Shown: positions 7,971 to 17,304, numbered from the stretch's first letter. The stretch: 64,000 nt of DNA from Alkalihalobacillus sp. CinArs1 (GCF_947387515.1 NZ_CANDOB010000001.1:124001-188000); one strand, 5' to 3'. A program made the numbers and translations. Notes: generated by a model from the letters alone, not told the origin.

Positions 7971-8657
7971 TTACCTAGTCGTTAGTCTTTCGATTCTCTT
8001 TTCTTGTTCACCAACAATCACTTTTTGAACATAGATACTAGGGGTATGAATTTGATCAGGCTCAAGCGCTCCGTTTTCAACGAGCTCTTCAACTTCTGCA
8101 ATCGTCACTTCACCTGCTGCTGCAATCATAGGGTTAAAGTTTCTAGCCGTTTTGTTGTAGATAAGGTTTCCCATCAAGTCTGCTTTGGCAGCTCGAACGA
8201 GTGAAAAGTCTGCTTTAATCGCAGGTTCAAGCAAGTATTCCTTTCCATCAAAACTCCTTACCTCTTTTCCTTCAGCAATCGGAGTGCCTACTCCTGCTGG
8301 TGTATAGAATGCTGGAATACCGGCTCCTCCAGCACGAATTCGTTCAGCTAGTGTACCTTGAGGAATCAATTCTACTTCTAATTCACCTGATAGAACTTGC
8401 CTTTCAAACTCTTTGTTTTCACCTACGTAGGAACCTACCATCTTCTTAATCTGCTTATTCTTCAACAAAAGACCAAGACCCCAGTCGTCTACACCACAAT
8501 TGTTTGATATGACGGTCAGATCTTTCACACCTTTGTCTCGGATAGCCATAATTAAATTTTCAGGAATACCAACAAGACCAAATCCACCTACTAAGAGCGT
8601 TGCACCATCTTGAATATCCTTCACTGCTTCGTCGAATGAGTTAAGTATCGGTTTCAT
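7971..8657 (-). CDS. scoA: 3-oxoacid CoA-transferase subunit A
   Basis: Alpha subunit partner of the downstream ScoB, 228 residues. The glycine-rich N-terminal CoA-transferase phrase is visible ([15 protein letters not shown], about 22-36), as are the later [16 protein letters not shown] and family-typical [19 protein letters not shown] segments. It is 22 bases downstream of the thiolase gene. The two subunits are separate polypeptides here, as usual in Bacillaceae and unlike the fused mitochondrial enzyme. Confidence 0.9.
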   Translation of the reverse strand: MKPILNSFDEAVKDIQDGATLLVGGFGLVGIPENLIMAIRDKGVKDLTVISNNCGVDDWGLGLLLKNKQIKKMVGSYVGENKEFERQVLSGELEVELIPQGTLAERIRAGGAGIPAFYTPAGVGTPIAEGKEVRSFDGKEYLLEPAIKADFSLVRAAKADLMGNLIYNKTARNFNPMIAAAGEVTIAEVEELVENGALEPDQIHTPSIYVQKVIVGEQEKRIERLTTR

Positions 8658-8679
8658 ATCGAATATGCCTCCTTCATTT

Positions 8680-9864
8680 TTACGGTCGTTCTACAATTGT
8701 CGCTACTCCTTGTCCGCCTCCAATACAGAGGGTAGCAAGTCCATAGCGATTGTTTCTTCGCTTCATTTCGTGAAGTAGTGTTACGAAGACCCTCGTTCCA
8801 CTTGCTCCGATTGGGTGTCCAAGTGCAATCGCACCACCATTTACATTAAGAATCTCACGATTAAAGTCTAAATCTCTTCCGACAGCGAGCGACTGTGCAG
8901 CAAATGCCTCGTTTGCTTCTACTAAGTCCATATCGCTCATGGATAGATTTGCTTTCTCAAGAACTTTCTTCGTTGCAGGAACAGGACCAAGTCCCATTAC
9001 ACTAGGGTCTACTCCACCACTCGCATTCGCTTTTATAATCGCCAGATATTCAACACCTAGTTCTTCTGCTTTCTTACGACTCATCAAAACAACAGCTGCT
9101 GCTCCATCATTTATTCCTGAGGCATTACCTGCTGTTACGCGTCCGTCTTTTCTAAAAGCTGGTTTTAATTTCCCAAGCTTTTCAGCAGTTGTGCCCGGTT
9201 TTACATATTCATCTGTATCAAAGACTACTGGATCACCTTTTCGCTTTGGAATCGAAACGGGTATGATCTCGTCTGTAAAACGTCCTGCTTCAATTGCAGC
9301 CTGTGCTTTTTGCTGACTTTGAGCTGCGAATTCATCCATTTCTTCTCGGCTGAGGTTGTAATGGTCACATAAATTTTCTGCTGTTACACCCATGTGGTAA
9401 TCATTGAACGCACACCATAGGCCATCATGAACCATGCTGTCGATCATCTTTTGATCACCCATTCTTAAGCCGTCCCTAGCTCCATTCAAGAGATAAGGTG
9501 CCTGGCTCATGTTTTCCATTCCACCAGCAACGACGATGTCCTGTTCACCAAGCATGATCGATTGCGCACCAAGGTGAACAGTTTTCAAGCCTGAGCCGCA
9601 CACTTTATTAATTGTCATCGCAGGAGTAGTGACTGGAATCTCAGCTTTTATAGCTGCTTGTCTAGCTGGATTTTGACCTAGCCCTGCTTGAAGTACATTT
9701 CCCATGATGACTTCTTGTATTTGATCAGGCGTTATGCCGGCTCGTCGTATCGATTCTTGAATCGCTAGTGCCCCAAGCTCTGGTGCTGAAACACTCTTTA
9801 GGGCACCATTAAAAGATCCGATTGGCGTTCTGACAGCGCTTACAATTACTACATCTTGATTCAT
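8680..9864 (-). CDS. Acetyl-CoA acetyltransferase (thiolase)
   Basis: Type II thiolase that splits acetoacetyl-CoA into two acetyl-CoA, or runs in reverse. The 394 residues have the acyl-enzyme cysteine C89 (NKVCGSGLK), H350 in GHPIGASG and the general-base C380 in LCIGGGQG. It is the first gene of the operon with scoA and scoB, divergent from the HMG-CoA lyase gene. Several paralogous thiolases exist in Bacillus (mmgA, yhfS), so I give no symbol. Confidence 0.92.
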   Translation of the reverse strand: MNQDVVIVSAVRTPIGSFNGALKSVSAPELGALAIQESIRRAGITPDQIQEVIMGNVLQAGLGQNPARQAAIKAEIPVTTPAMTINKVCGSGLKTVHLGAQSIMLGEQDIVVAGGMENMSQAPYLLNGARDGLRMGDQKMIDSMVHDGLWCAFNDYHMGVTAENLCDHYNLSREEMDEFAAQSQQKAQAAIEAGRFTDEIIPVSIPKRKGDPVVFDTDEYVKPGTTAEKLGKLKPAFRKDGRVTAGNASGINDGAAAVVLMSRKKAEELGVEYLAIIKANASGGVDPSVMGLGPVPATKKVLEKANLSMSDMDLVEANEAFAAQSLAVGRDLDFNREILNVNGGAIALGHPIGASGTRVFVTLLHEMKRRNNRYGLATLCIGGGQGVATIVERP

Positions 9865-9963
9865 GTCATTTTCCTCCTTAAAGTGACTCTCTTCTACATA
9901 ATTCTTAATTTAATCAGAAAACTCCTTCAAACAAAAAGAATTCCCATTATTCTAACGATTTCC

Positions 9964-9992
9964 TTGCAACTGTCTATAAGCTCTGTTTTAAT
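9964..9992 (+). promoter_or_regulatory. SigA promoter of the HMG-CoA lyase gene
   Basis: TTGCAA (9964-9969), 17 bases, TTTAAT (9987-9992). The expected transcription start, near 9999, falls at the edge of a cre site. Confidence 0.6.
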
Positions 9993-9997
9993 AAAAA

Positions 9998-10011
9998 AGA
10001 TAACGCTTACA
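9998..10011. promoter_or_regulatory. Catabolite responsive element (cre)
   Basis: AGATAACGCTTACA matches the CcpA consensus TGWNANCGNTNWCA at every position except the first. Centred just downstream of the predicted start of transcription, it should make CcpA a repressor of the HMG-CoA lyase gene when preferred sugars are present. Confidence 0.7.
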
Positions 10012-10030
10012 AATAAAGGGGCTGATCTTG

Positions 10031-10939
10031 ATGATACCAAATCAAGCTACGATAATCGAAGTAGGTCCAAGAGATGGACTTCAAAATGAAGCAAATTACG
10101 TTCCTACAGAAAATAAAATATCATTCATAAAAGCATTGAAAGATTCGGGCGTGCGTGAGATGGAGCTTACTTCTTTTGTTTCCCCAAAATGGGTTCCACA
10201 AATGAAAGATGCAAAAGAAATTGTCAACTCATGTCTAGATGAGTCAAGAAATTTTGTGCTTGCCCCAAATAGAAAAGGAATTGAACGAGTAAAAGAAACT
10301 TCTGTTTCAGCCGTTGCGCTGTTCGCAGGTGTAAGTAATTCATTCAATAAAAAGAACAGCAACAAAGAGACGATTCAATTATTAGAAGAATTGGTTGCGT
10401 TAGTAGATGAACTAAAGCGTGACGGTTTCTTTGTTCGAGCCTGTATCTCAACAGCTTTCTACTGCCCGTATGAGGGAAAGATGACCTTAAAGGATACGTT
10501 AGGTGTTTGTAGAACATTCGTTGAAGCAGGGGTCGACGAGCTTAGTGTAGCAGATACGATTGGCATGGCAACCCCAGAGGAGTCCTACAACCTCTTTCAT
10601 ACACTAAAAAGTGAATTTCCAAACACTCTTTTAACAGCACATTTTCATGATACGAGAGGAATGGCGCTTGCAAACATTTACGCTTGCCTTACTGCAGGCA
10701 TATCAAGGTTTGACACGTCAGCAGGCGGGCTAGGCGGGTGTCCTTTTGCGAAAGGAGCAACGGGTAATGTCGCAACAGAGAGTGTCGTTTATATGCTAGA
10801 ACGAATGGGGGTCGAAACTGGTATCGACTTAGAAAAACTTATGAAAGCGATCGATGAAATCGAACCGCACCTCTCTCGTTCCATTCACACACCATACCGC
10901 TCTCTCCATCAAAAAGAAGCGTCTGCTGAACTAAACTAA
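10031..10939 (+). CDS. Hydroxymethylglutaryl-CoA lyase
   Basis: Cleaves HMG-CoA to acetyl-CoA and acetoacetate, the last step of leucine catabolism. The 302 residues have the N-terminal metal/substrate motif EVGPRDGLQNE, the HFHDTRGMALAN histidine motif and the cysteine-loop signature GGLGGCPFAKGATGN, characteristic of true HMG-CoA lyases in this DRE-TIM family. A TTG codon directly before the ATG at 10031 is an alternative start; the GGGG ribosome binding site fits either. The divergent thiolase-scoA-scoB operon would consume the acetoacetate produced. B. subtilis YngG is the likely counterpart. Confidence 0.9.
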   Translation: MIPNQATIIEVGPRDGLQNEANYVPTENKISFIKALKDSGVREMELTSFVSPKWVPQMKDAKEIVNSCLDESRNFVLAPNRKGIERVKETSVSAVALFAGVSNSFNKKNSNKETIQLLEELVALVDELKRDGFFVRACISTAFYCPYEGKMTLKDTLGVCRTFVEAGVDELSVADTIGMATPEESYNLFHTLKSEFPNTLLTAHFHDTRGMALANIYACLTAGISRFDTSAGGLGGCPFAKGATGNVATESVVYMLERMGVETGIDLEKLMKAIDEIEPHLSRSIHTPYRSLHQKEASAELN

Positions 10940-10962
10940 CATATTACGATTTTGGTAAATTA

Positions 10963-10990
10963 AAAAGGAGCACTTTTTTGTGCTCCTTTT
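10963..10990 (+). terminator. Terminator after HMG-CoA lyase
   Basis: AAAAGGAGCAC (10963-10973) pairs with GTGCTCCTTTT (10980-10990) around a T6 loop, followed by T residues. Confidence 0.75.
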
Positions 10991-11150
10991 ATCCTTTGAA
11001 AATCGTAAGGATCGTGCTATAGATTAAAGCTAAAATAATTCCTCCAATGAATGAAATCCGATCCATTTTCTTTTCTTTAATAAAATTTGAGATTCCTTTC
11101 ACAATCATATAAACAACAAAAAACATAAGAAAATACATAAAAAATGACAC
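10989..11150 (-). CDS. Small two-segment membrane protein, hypothetical
   Basis: A 53-residue protein not recognised as a known family. It has two hydrophobic segments (about residues 3-17 and 32-50) joined by a basic, polar stretch (FIKEKKMDR), so both termini probably face the same side of the membrane. The GTG start is 8 bases after a strong AGGAGG. An ATG nearer the site is followed at once by a stop. The gene sits just downstream of the yqkB-like gene and may be co-transcribed with it. The reading frame, ribosome binding site and placement argue for a real gene. Confidence 0.6.
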   Translation of the reverse strand: MSFFMYFLMFFVVYMIVKGISNFIKEKKMDRISFIGGIILALIYSTILTIFKG

Positions 11151-11167
11151 GTTACATGCCTCCTAAA

Positions 11168-11485
11168 TTATGAAATACGATTGATGTATCGCATTCTTGG
11201 GTTCAATATCTCATTGTCGCTTTTAAGCATGAAACAATGGTATTTTGGTAAATAGTCCAGCTTCATGTTTTCATCAAAAAACACCTTATATTGTTTCTGC
11301 ACAAGAACAGGTCTGAAATTCGTTTCTAGCTCTAGATCATAATCCCCAACCTCTGAATCTAATACTAGCTGTGTTACACCGTTGACGACACATCCACAAT
11401 CCTCAATATCATAGTTCAATTTAAGAAAACCGTTTTGTTCTTTTTCTAGTCTTTCAATCGCTCTATCTGTAAAATGTAAATTCAT
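11168..11485 (-). CDS. yqkB: HesB/IscA-like protein YqkB
   Basis: A 105-residue protein of the iron-sulfur cluster biosynthesis (HesB/YadR/YfhF-like) family, resembling B. subtilis YqkB. The fold is suggested by the FTDRAIERL start and the NYDIEDCGCVVNG segment. Only the CysGlyCys pair is present, and the C-terminal CGCG-type cysteines of A-type carriers are missing, so cluster binding should not be assumed. I chose the ATG at 11485 (MNLHFTDR), 8 bases after AGGAG, over an upstream in-frame codon that lacks a site. Confidence 0.75.
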   Translation of the reverse strand: MNLHFTDRAIERLEKEQNGFLKLNYDIEDCGCVVNGVTQLVLDSEVGDYDLELETNFRPVLVQKQYKVFFDENMKLDYLPKYHCFMLKSDNEILNPRMRYINRIS

Positions 11486-11688
11486 CTTTTCACTCCTTTT
11501 CTCCTCACAATCGCAAGGCAAAAATTAACCTCACGAAACTCACTTAATACGCTTGGCTTAAGATATATCGCTTAACTAAATTGTTCAAGCCTCAATTTAG
11601 CTACTAAGCTTTCACTTTTATTATAAACGCGAACGCCATGAAATTGCACATCCTGTGATGAAGTGAACCTAAGAAAGCAGGCTTCGGT

Positions 11689-12768
11689 TTATTTGTAAGT
11701 TTCAACAAACTTCCGATCGATTTTATTTTTTAACTTCCATGAAAGATGGTGGTGAAAACTTAAGTTACTATATAATAATAGACCTTCACGGTTTCCCGTG
11801 GAAAGGATAGAGAGATAACTTTGCTTCGGTTGAAAACGGGTTCCGTCTTCTCCTTTTATAAAGGATTTAATGTTATCCCAAAGCACTTTTGACTGCCTAA
11901 CAGCGATGACTCCTGACTTTGGAAGTTTCGGAAACCCTTTTATTGAAGCGCAATCTCCCGCAGCAAAAATAGCAGGGTATTCCCTTACTTGTAGTGTATC
12001 TTCGACTAGCAAATAACCTTGAGGATCAACTGGCAATTTTGACGTTTGAAAAATGCCAGGCGCTTTAGGACCCGTCAACCATAATAGTTCATCATAAGCG
12101 ATTTGCTTACCTCCAGCAGTGATAACATGGGAGGAAGTAACGTTCGATACTTTTTCATGTTCATATACTCTTAACCCTTTTTCCTTTGCAATCTCTTGAA
12201 TCTTAGACGTTGCCTTTTCAGTTTCTCCTGCTAAAAGCGTAGATTGGGTTACTAACGTTACTGGAGCATCTTCTGAACGTCTTTTTGCATGTAAAGAGAG
12301 CGCCATTTCGATTCCTGCTGCACCTCCACCTACAACAACCGGCTCATCTGCGTCCCACAACTTACTTACTACTTCTTCAATTCGATAAGTAGGTTTAATT
12401 CGTAACGCATGTTGCCTTACACCAGGCACATCGATCCCACCCGTGTAGGATCCGATATCAATTGATAACACATCGTAAGGAACGATATCACCCTTTTCAG
12501 TCAGCACCACTTTCGCTTCTGCATCGATCGACAATGCTGCGCCTTTAATAAAAGTGACATTTGCTTTTTTAGCGAGGGTCGGTATGTGAATACGAATCTT
12601 TTCGAATTCATATAACCCCTCCATAAATCCTGAAAACATTCCTGAATAATATTGGTGCTCAGACGGTGAAATGACTGATACCTCGGCATCTATTGCTTCT
12701 TCTTGTAGTTTTTTTATCACATAAAGGTGAGCATGACCTCCACCGATCAATAATAACTTCTTTTTCAA
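11689..12768 (-). CDS. NAD(P)/FAD-dependent oxidoreductase, SelD-N-terminal-domain type
   Basis: A 359-residue flavoprotein of the pyridine nucleotide-disulfide oxidoreductase / NDH-2-like superfamily. It resembles the flavoprotein domain found fused N-terminally to selenophosphate synthetase (SelD) in some bacteria, but there is no SelD domain here. It has an N-terminal FAD motif with the tell-tale GGGHAHL (8-14), a second nucleotide motif (VVGGGAAGIEMAL) and the late FAD-contact motif IFAAGDCA. No redox-active CysX4Cys is visible, which separates it from its neighbour. It is the last gene of an eight-gene operon, 18 bases after the MerA-like gene. Electron acceptor and partner are unknown. 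Confidence 0.78.
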   Translation of the reverse strand: MKKKLLLIGGGHAHLYVIKKLQEEAIDAEVSVISPSEHQYYSGMFSGFMEGLYEFEKIRIHIPTLAKKANVTFIKGAALSIDAEAKVVLTEKGDIVPYDVLSIDIGSYTGGIDVPGVRQHALRIKPTYRIEEVVSKLWDADEPVVVGGGAAGIEMALSLHAKRRSEDAPVTLVTQSTLLAGETEKATSKIQEIAKEKGLRVYEHEKVSNVTSSHVITAGGKQIAYDELLWLTGPKAPGIFQTSKLPVDPQGYLLVEDTLQVREYPAIFAAGDCASIKGFPKLPKSGVIAVRQSKVLWDNIKSFIKGEDGTRFQPKQSYLSILSTGNREGLLLYSNLSFHHHLSWKLKNKIDRKFVETYK

Positions 12769-12786
12769 TCAAATCATCCTTTTCTC

Positions 12787-14223
12787 TTACCGAACCCACT
12801 TAATGTACTTTTCAGCAACCTTTGGAATGACACCATCGAAGAGTTTTTCACGCCAATATAAATCTGAAGCTTGATTCAGAATTGCTCCTTTGGTCGGGTA
12901 CGGATGTATAACCGTCGATAGATCTCCTAGCTTATGTCCATGTTCTTTTGCAAACACGATTTCCTGCATCCAGCTCGAAGCATCTTCGCCTACGGCATGG
13001 GCCCCTAACACTTTCCCTTTCGAATCAGTGATTACCTTCACTAGACCGTCTTTCTTACGTTCTGCAATAAAACGGTCGACATCGCTAATATCAACTTTAA
13101 ATATACGCACATCCTCACCGTGTTTTTCTCTTGCCTCGCTCTCAGTTAAACCAAGATGAAAGATTTCAGGATCAGTGTACGTCACCCATGGTACATTATC
13201 ATACTTCACTTTTCTTCTTAAACCGAACACAGCATTTTGTACGATCAATTTCCCTTCCATTCCGGCTCCATGCGTGAATGGAAAAGCTCCATTGACGTCA
13301 CCGATCGCATAAATATGAGACTTCGATGTTTGAAGCTGCTCATTTACTGTAATGTAGCCTTTGTTGGATTCCACACCAGCCGCTTCAAGGTTTAACTTGT
13401 CGGTATTAGGCTTTCGTCCCGTCGACATCATAATCTCATGAACGACGAGTTCTTCTTCTTTGCCATCAACTTTATATGTGACAACTTTTCTTCCTTCACG
13501 TGTGAATACTCCTGTTACCTCTGCATTATAGATAAAGGACAGTTCTTTTTCTAGAATCTCTCGAGCTACTGGAATAATGTCACTATCTTCTTTTTTTAAG
13601 ATAGTATCTGACGTTTCGATAACAGTAACATTCGATCCAAACCTTGCTAATGATTGAGCAAGTTCGAGACCAACGACTCCCCCACCTATAAATACAATAC
13701 TCTCAGGTAGGTGATCTAAATTGAAGATGGATTCATTCGTTAAGAAAGAGACGTTATCTACTCCTTCAAGAGGAGGAACGTTCGGGCTGGACCCTGTTGA
13801 AATGACGATCCGCTTACCTGAAATGGAGGTTTGTCCATCGATCGACACAGTATGTTCATCGACAAAAGATCCTTTTCCCCGATAGATTGTTACGCCTAGT
13901 TCCTCAAAACGTTCATCGCTATCTACTTCTTGTATTTCTTCGATCGCTTCATGAACGCGTTCGATCGCGCGTTGGAATCGAACCTCTCCATTTACTGTTA
14001 AGCCAAATTCTTTAGCACCTTTATAGACAGCATGAACCTCTTTTGCTGCAGTAATAAAGGCTTTTGAAGGAACGCATCCAAAATGCAAACAATCTCCGCC
14101 AAGTCCTGGCTGGTCATCAATCAACGCTACACTCGCGCCCATGTTAGCGGCACCTGCTGCAGCAGTTAACCCTCCTGAACCTCCTCCTATTACGATCAGA
14201 TCATATTTTTCCAATCTAAACAC
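12787..14223 (-). CDS. MerA/dihydrolipoamide dehydrogenase-like flavoprotein
   Basis: A 478-residue FAD-dependent disulfide oxidoreductase related to mercuric reductase but without its N-terminal metal-binding domain or C-terminal vicinal cysteines, so mercury reduction is unlikely. It has an FAD motif (VIGGGSGGL, 11-19), the redox-active disulfide C45-C50 (GGDCLHFGC), an NAD(P) motif (FIGGGVVGLELAQ) and a C-terminal dimerisation domain. The catalytic histidine is in HPYPTKGAIL; the glutamate that usually follows three residues later is not there. It starts 4 bases after the CDP-alcohol phosphatidyltransferase gene. Such proteins are often neighbours of, or fused to, TVP38/TMEM64 proteins, as in this operon. 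Confidence 0.8.
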   Translation of the reverse strand: MFRLEKYDLIVIGGGSGGLTAAAGAANMGASVALIDDQPGLGGDCLHFGCVPSKAFITAAKEVHAVYKGAKEFGLTVNGEVRFQRAIERVHEAIEEIQEVDSDERFEELGVTIYRGKGSFVDEHTVSIDGQTSISGKRIVISTGSSPNVPPLEGVDNVSFLTNESIFNLDHLPESIVFIGGGVVGLELAQSLARFGSNVTVIETSDTILKKEDSDIIPVAREILEKELSFIYNAEVTGVFTREGRKVVTYKVDGKEEELVVHEIMMSTGRKPNTDKLNLEAAGVESNKGYITVNEQLQTSKSHIYAIGDVNGAFPFTHGAGMEGKLIVQNAVFGLRRKVKYDNVPWVTYTDPEIFHLGLTESEAREKHGEDVRIFKVDISDVDRFIAERKKDGLVKVITDSKGKVLGAHAVGEDASSWMQEIVFAKEHGHKLGDLSTVIHPYPTKGAILNQASDLYWREKLFDGVIPKVAEKYIKWVR

Positions 14224-14227
14224 CTCT

Positions 14228-14809
14228 CTATCCGAGTATTCTTTTTGCTTCAGTAAGTCTTTGTATGCTTGTAAATAGTTCGATTGCTAAGAACAATAGA
14301 GTAAGTAGCGTTAAGTACCCAGGAAAGAGAATCATAGCAGTAAACAATAAAAAACCTTCTGTCCGTTCAGCTGCACCTGCTTGGTAATAAAATGATTTGA
14401 TTCCTTGTTTTTCTGAAACAGCTCCTACCGTTAAGAAAATCGTCATTGCGAATATGATCGAGGTACTCAATAATAACAATGCCCACATCGATTCAGGGAA
14501 TGCAAAGGCAAGTCCTAAAATCACACTTATCTCTACAACTCGATCAAAACTTACGTCTAATACTGTTCCAAATGCTGAGGGCTTCGTTTTCCTTGCCATC
14601 GTCCCATCCACAGCATCTAAATATCCAGAAACCCATAATACAATGATCGCTAGAACAGGATGATCTAGATAAATAAACAACCCGGATGTGACCCCGATAA
14701 TAAACGATATGATCGTTACCTGGTTCGCACTAAGACCTATCTTAAGTAACCAGCCTGCGGTTCTATCCATAACAGGCTGTACATATTTCCTGCCATGAGT
14801 ATCGAGCAC
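14228..14809 (-). CDS. CDP-alcohol phosphatidyltransferase family protein
   Basis: A 193-residue integral membrane enzyme of the family that joins a CDP-diacylglycerol (or CDP-alcohol) to an alcohol. The full catalytic motif D-x2-DG-x2-AR-x8-G-x3-D-x3-D is visible, beginning DAVDGTMARKT near residue 65, with several membrane segments around it. It resembles E. coli YnjF, which also sits with a YnjB-YnjC-YnjD transporter. It is 17 bases downstream of the TVP38 gene. The alcohol substrate is not predictable from context. Confidence 0.85.
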   Translation of the reverse strand: MLDTHGRKYVQPVMDRTAGWLLKIGLSANQVTIISFIIGVTSGLFIYLDHPVLAIIVLWVSGYLDAVDGTMARKTKPSAFGTVLDVSFDRVVEISVILGLAFAFPESMWALLLLSTSIIFAMTIFLTVGAVSEKQGIKSFYYQAGAAERTEGFLLFTAMILFPGYLTLLTLLFLAIELFTSIQRLTEAKRILG

Positions 14810-14826
14810 AGTACACCATCCTTCGA

Positions 14827-15495
14827 TTAAATTTCTTCTTCTAATTCTGATCCGAATGCCTTTTTACGTATATACAACGTGATTAATAGGAGAACCAATA
14901 AAATAACCGATACAATTGCAACCGATTTGATATTGTTTGATAAAAAACTCGCACCTAAAAAGTTCAGAACAAGCGCACCAGGAAGCATACCTACTAACGT
15001 TGCAAAATAATATTTCTTCTTATCAACATTAGAAACACCGCACACGTAACTGACGAGGTCAAAATGCAGAAAGGGGACCAACCTTAATAGCAACACGTAT
15101 GCGAATCCTTGCTCTGAGAGCCCTTTTTCTAATTTCTCTCCTCGCTTGCGCAAAGCTTCTGGTAGAGCCTTGAAGCCTAGTTTTCGAGCAGCAAGAAAGA
15201 AAAGAAGTGCTCCAGTCGATCCCCCTACTACAGCTAAGAGCGTTCCAATATACGGACCAAAAACCAAGCCACCCGCTATAGAAAGTACCGATGTTGGAAA
15301 TAAAATGAACGGCCTGCCTATACAAGCTATAAGGAAGATCACAGGCGCATAAAGTCCAAAAGACGAAATCCACGAACGAATTTGGGAAGGGCGCAGGTTG
15401 AACACATTCTCATTAAGCAAGTAAATGCCTATCACAAGACATATCACAACGATCCCTTTTACTAGCGCTCTCATCGTCATGGGGTATTGCTCCAT
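14827..15495 (-). CDS. TVP38/TMEM64 (DedA-like) membrane protein
   Basis: A 222-residue VTT-domain protein with several membrane segments and the re-entrant-loop motifs typical of the superfamily (RPFILFPTSVLSIAGGLVFGP, split around residues 61-81, and RLVPFLHFDLVSYVCG). DedA/VTT proteins act as lipid scramblases or flippases, or ion-coupled transporters, in the few cases studied. Its start overlaps the end of the ATPase gene by 19 bases, showing translational coupling with the importer. E. coli YdjX and YdjZ, upstream of ynjABCDEF, belong to the same family. Confidence 0.85.
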   Translation of the reverse strand: MEQYPMTMRALVKGIVVICLVIGIYLLNENVFNLRPSQIRSWISSFGLYAPVIFLIACIGRPFILFPTSVLSIAGGLVFGPYIGTLLAVVGGSTGALLFFLAARKLGFKALPEALRKRGEKLEKGLSEQGFAYVLLLRLVPFLHFDLVSYVCGVSNVDKKKYYFATLVGMLPGALVLNFLGASFLSNNIKSVAIVSVILLVLLLITLYIRKKAFGSELEEEI

Positions 15496-16466
15496 TCACG
15501 TCCGTTTCGATCATACGGGTATACGTGCGCTGCTTTTAACACAACATCTTGACCAGGTTCTAATTTGTCTTCAGAAGGAACGAGAATGGTTCCACCCTCC
15601 CAAGATACACGGTAACAAACTGAATTGTTCTTCACTGTAAGCGCGGTTACCTTTCCAGGAATAGAAACCAGCTCCTGATCATTTTGAACTCTATTATGTG
15701 GATCTATAGCAGTTATATGATGTTGAGGTACAAATCCTTTTTCTAAAGGAAGACCTTCCCCTATGATTCTTGCACTTTCTGTAGAGGAAGGGTACGTTAC
15801 AACATCATAAGGAGTCCCCTGTTGTATCAATCGACCCTCATTCATGACCGCAAGCATGTCTGCCAACTCGATTGCTTCATCCCTGTCGTGCGTAATAAAT
15901 AAAGATGTAATGTTTTCCTCCCGTAATATTTCCTTTACTTCACCCCTTAAAGATTCTCGAAGCGAAGCGTCTAAAGAACTGAATGGTTCGTCAAGTAATA
16001 GTAAATCTGGCTTTAACACAAGTGCTCTTGCTAGAGAAACCCGCTGCTTCTGGCCACCAGAAAGTTCATGCGGATAGGCATCCTTCCAAGGTGAAAGCTT
16101 AACCTTTTGTATCATGTCTAGTGCTTCTGAGATCCGCTCTTTTTTAGGAACCTTTTTCCTTTTCAATCCATACGTGATGTTCTCGAGCACGGATAGATGG
16201 GGAAATAATAAGGAATCTTGGAACATCAGAACGATCGAACGTTTTTCAGGTTTGGTTTTTGTCACCGACTTTCCATTGAGCATAATATCTCCACTGTCGA
16301 TCGACTCAAGTCCTGCTAGGCAGCGTAGTAACGTTGATTTTCCACACCCTGAAGGTCCAACAATCGTTGCATGTTCTCCCTTTTTCAGAGAAAAAGATAC
16401 ACCTTTTAAGATCGGCTCTCCCGAATAGTTTTTGGTTAACTGGTTACATTGAATAAGGTCATTCAT
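15477..16466 (-). CDS. ABC transporter ATP-binding protein (YnjD/PotA-like)
   Basis: The 329-residue ATPase of the importer encoded here. Walker A GPSGCGKST (38-46), signature LSGGQKQR, Walker B LLLLDEPFSSLD and the switch histidine (FITHDRDEA) are intact. After about residue 235 there is a C-terminal extension with a TOBE-like fold, as in PotA/CysA/FbpC, which E. coli YnjD (217 residues, from memory) lacks. It is 16 bases downstream of the second permease gene and overlaps the TVP38 gene by 19 bases. Confidence 0.88.
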   Translation of the reverse strand: MNDLIQCNQLTKNYSGEPILKGVSFSLKKGEHATIVGPSGCGKSTLLRCLAGLESIDSGDIMLNGKSVTKTKPEKRSIVLMFQDSLLFPHLSVLENITYGLKRKKVPKKERISEALDMIQKVKLSPWKDAYPHELSGGQKQRVSLARALVLKPDLLLLDEPFSSLDASLRESLRGEVKEILREENITSLFITHDRDEAIELADMLAVMNEGRLIQQGTPYDVVTYPSSTESARIIGEGLPLEKGFVPQHHITAIDPHNRVQNDQELVSIPGKVTALTVKNNSVCYRVSWEGGTILVPSEDKLEPGQDVVLKAAHVYPYDRNGREWSNTP

Positions 16467-16482
16467 ACCTATAAACTTCCTT

Positions 16483-17304
16483 TCAAATTCGATTGACTAC
16501 CCGAATGACCGCTCTTAATGCTATTTCTGCAACTCCTACAAATAGGAGTGGAAGTAAAGCAAATAATAATGAGAATCCAGCGATAACTGCTTCATTGGAG
16601 CTTGAAAAATAAGGATAGTATAGCAAAGGCAGTGTTGTTACAACCCCTCCACCGATAATTGCTGTTAGGGCATATTGCCCAAGAGATATCACAAATGTTA
16701 ATAGCATTAAGCTTCTAATGCTTGGAATCAGTAAAGGTAGAGAAACTGTAAAAAAACGTGCGACTGCCCCTGAACCGAGCACTGCCGCTTGTTCAATCAA
16801 GCCTTTTCCAAGTCGTTCATACCCTGCCCTCATGATACGAATCGAGTACGGCAAGGTTGGTATTAAATGAACGAGTAAGACCCCGCTTAGACGATCTGCC
16901 AATCCAAACTGAATCAAGGTATACTGTAAGCCCATTGCTAATAAGATGCCTGGAATCAAAATAGGTGACAATAAGAATGCCTCGATAAGGAACTTTCCTT
17001 TAAACGAATACATCGCTAATGCTCTTGCTGCCGGCATCGCTATGATTAAATTTAACAGTACTACCATTATTCCCAGTTTTAACGTTGTAATGAGAGAATC
17101 TACCAGTGCAGGATCACTAAAAATAACCTCCCACCCATCAAGGCCAAGTTCTCTTGGGAACAGAATCGGCCACTTCCAATCAGAAGCAAAACTTTTTACT
17201 ACGATCGTAATGAGAGGAAGAATGAACAACATCATAAAAACAAACAACGTGATAAGAACGATCACCTTTCTTCTCTTCCCTGAAATAATTTCATTTAACC
17301 TCAT
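16483..17304 (-). CDS. ABC transporter permease (second half of YnjC-type pair)
   Basis: A 273-residue inner-membrane permease with about six membrane segments and the EAA-loop region (RAGYERLGKGLIEQAAVLGSG then AVARFFTVSLPLLIPSI, about 160-198) that contacts the ATPase. Together with the gene at 17301 it corresponds to the two halves of the single E. coli YnjC permease. The start overlaps the preceding permease stop by 4 bases, a tight coupling expected of two subunits made in equal amounts. Confidence 0.87.
   Translation of the reverse strand: MRLNEIISGKRRKVIVLITLFVFMMLFILPLITIVVKSFASDWKWPILFPRELGLDGWEVIFSDPALVDSLITTLKLGIMVVLLNLIIAMPAARALAMYSFKGKFLIEAFLLSPILIPGILLAMGLQYTLIQFGLADRLSGVLLVHLIPTLPYSIRIMRAGYERLGKGLIEQAAVLGSGAVARFFTVSLPLLIPSIRSLMLLTFVISLGQYALTAIIGGGVVTTLPLLYYPYFSSSNEAVIAGFSLLFALLPLLFVGVAEIALRAVIRVVNRI

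Noticed and set aside
9856-10089. 77-codon frame spanning the thiolase / HMG-CoA lyase intergenic region
   Set aside because: It covers the promoter and cre site and runs out of frame into the lyase gene; no good start signal.
12787-14223. Mercuric reductase
   Set aside because: No HMA domain, no C-terminal cysteine pair, and no merR/merP/merT nearby; only the generic disulfide oxidoreductase core is shared.
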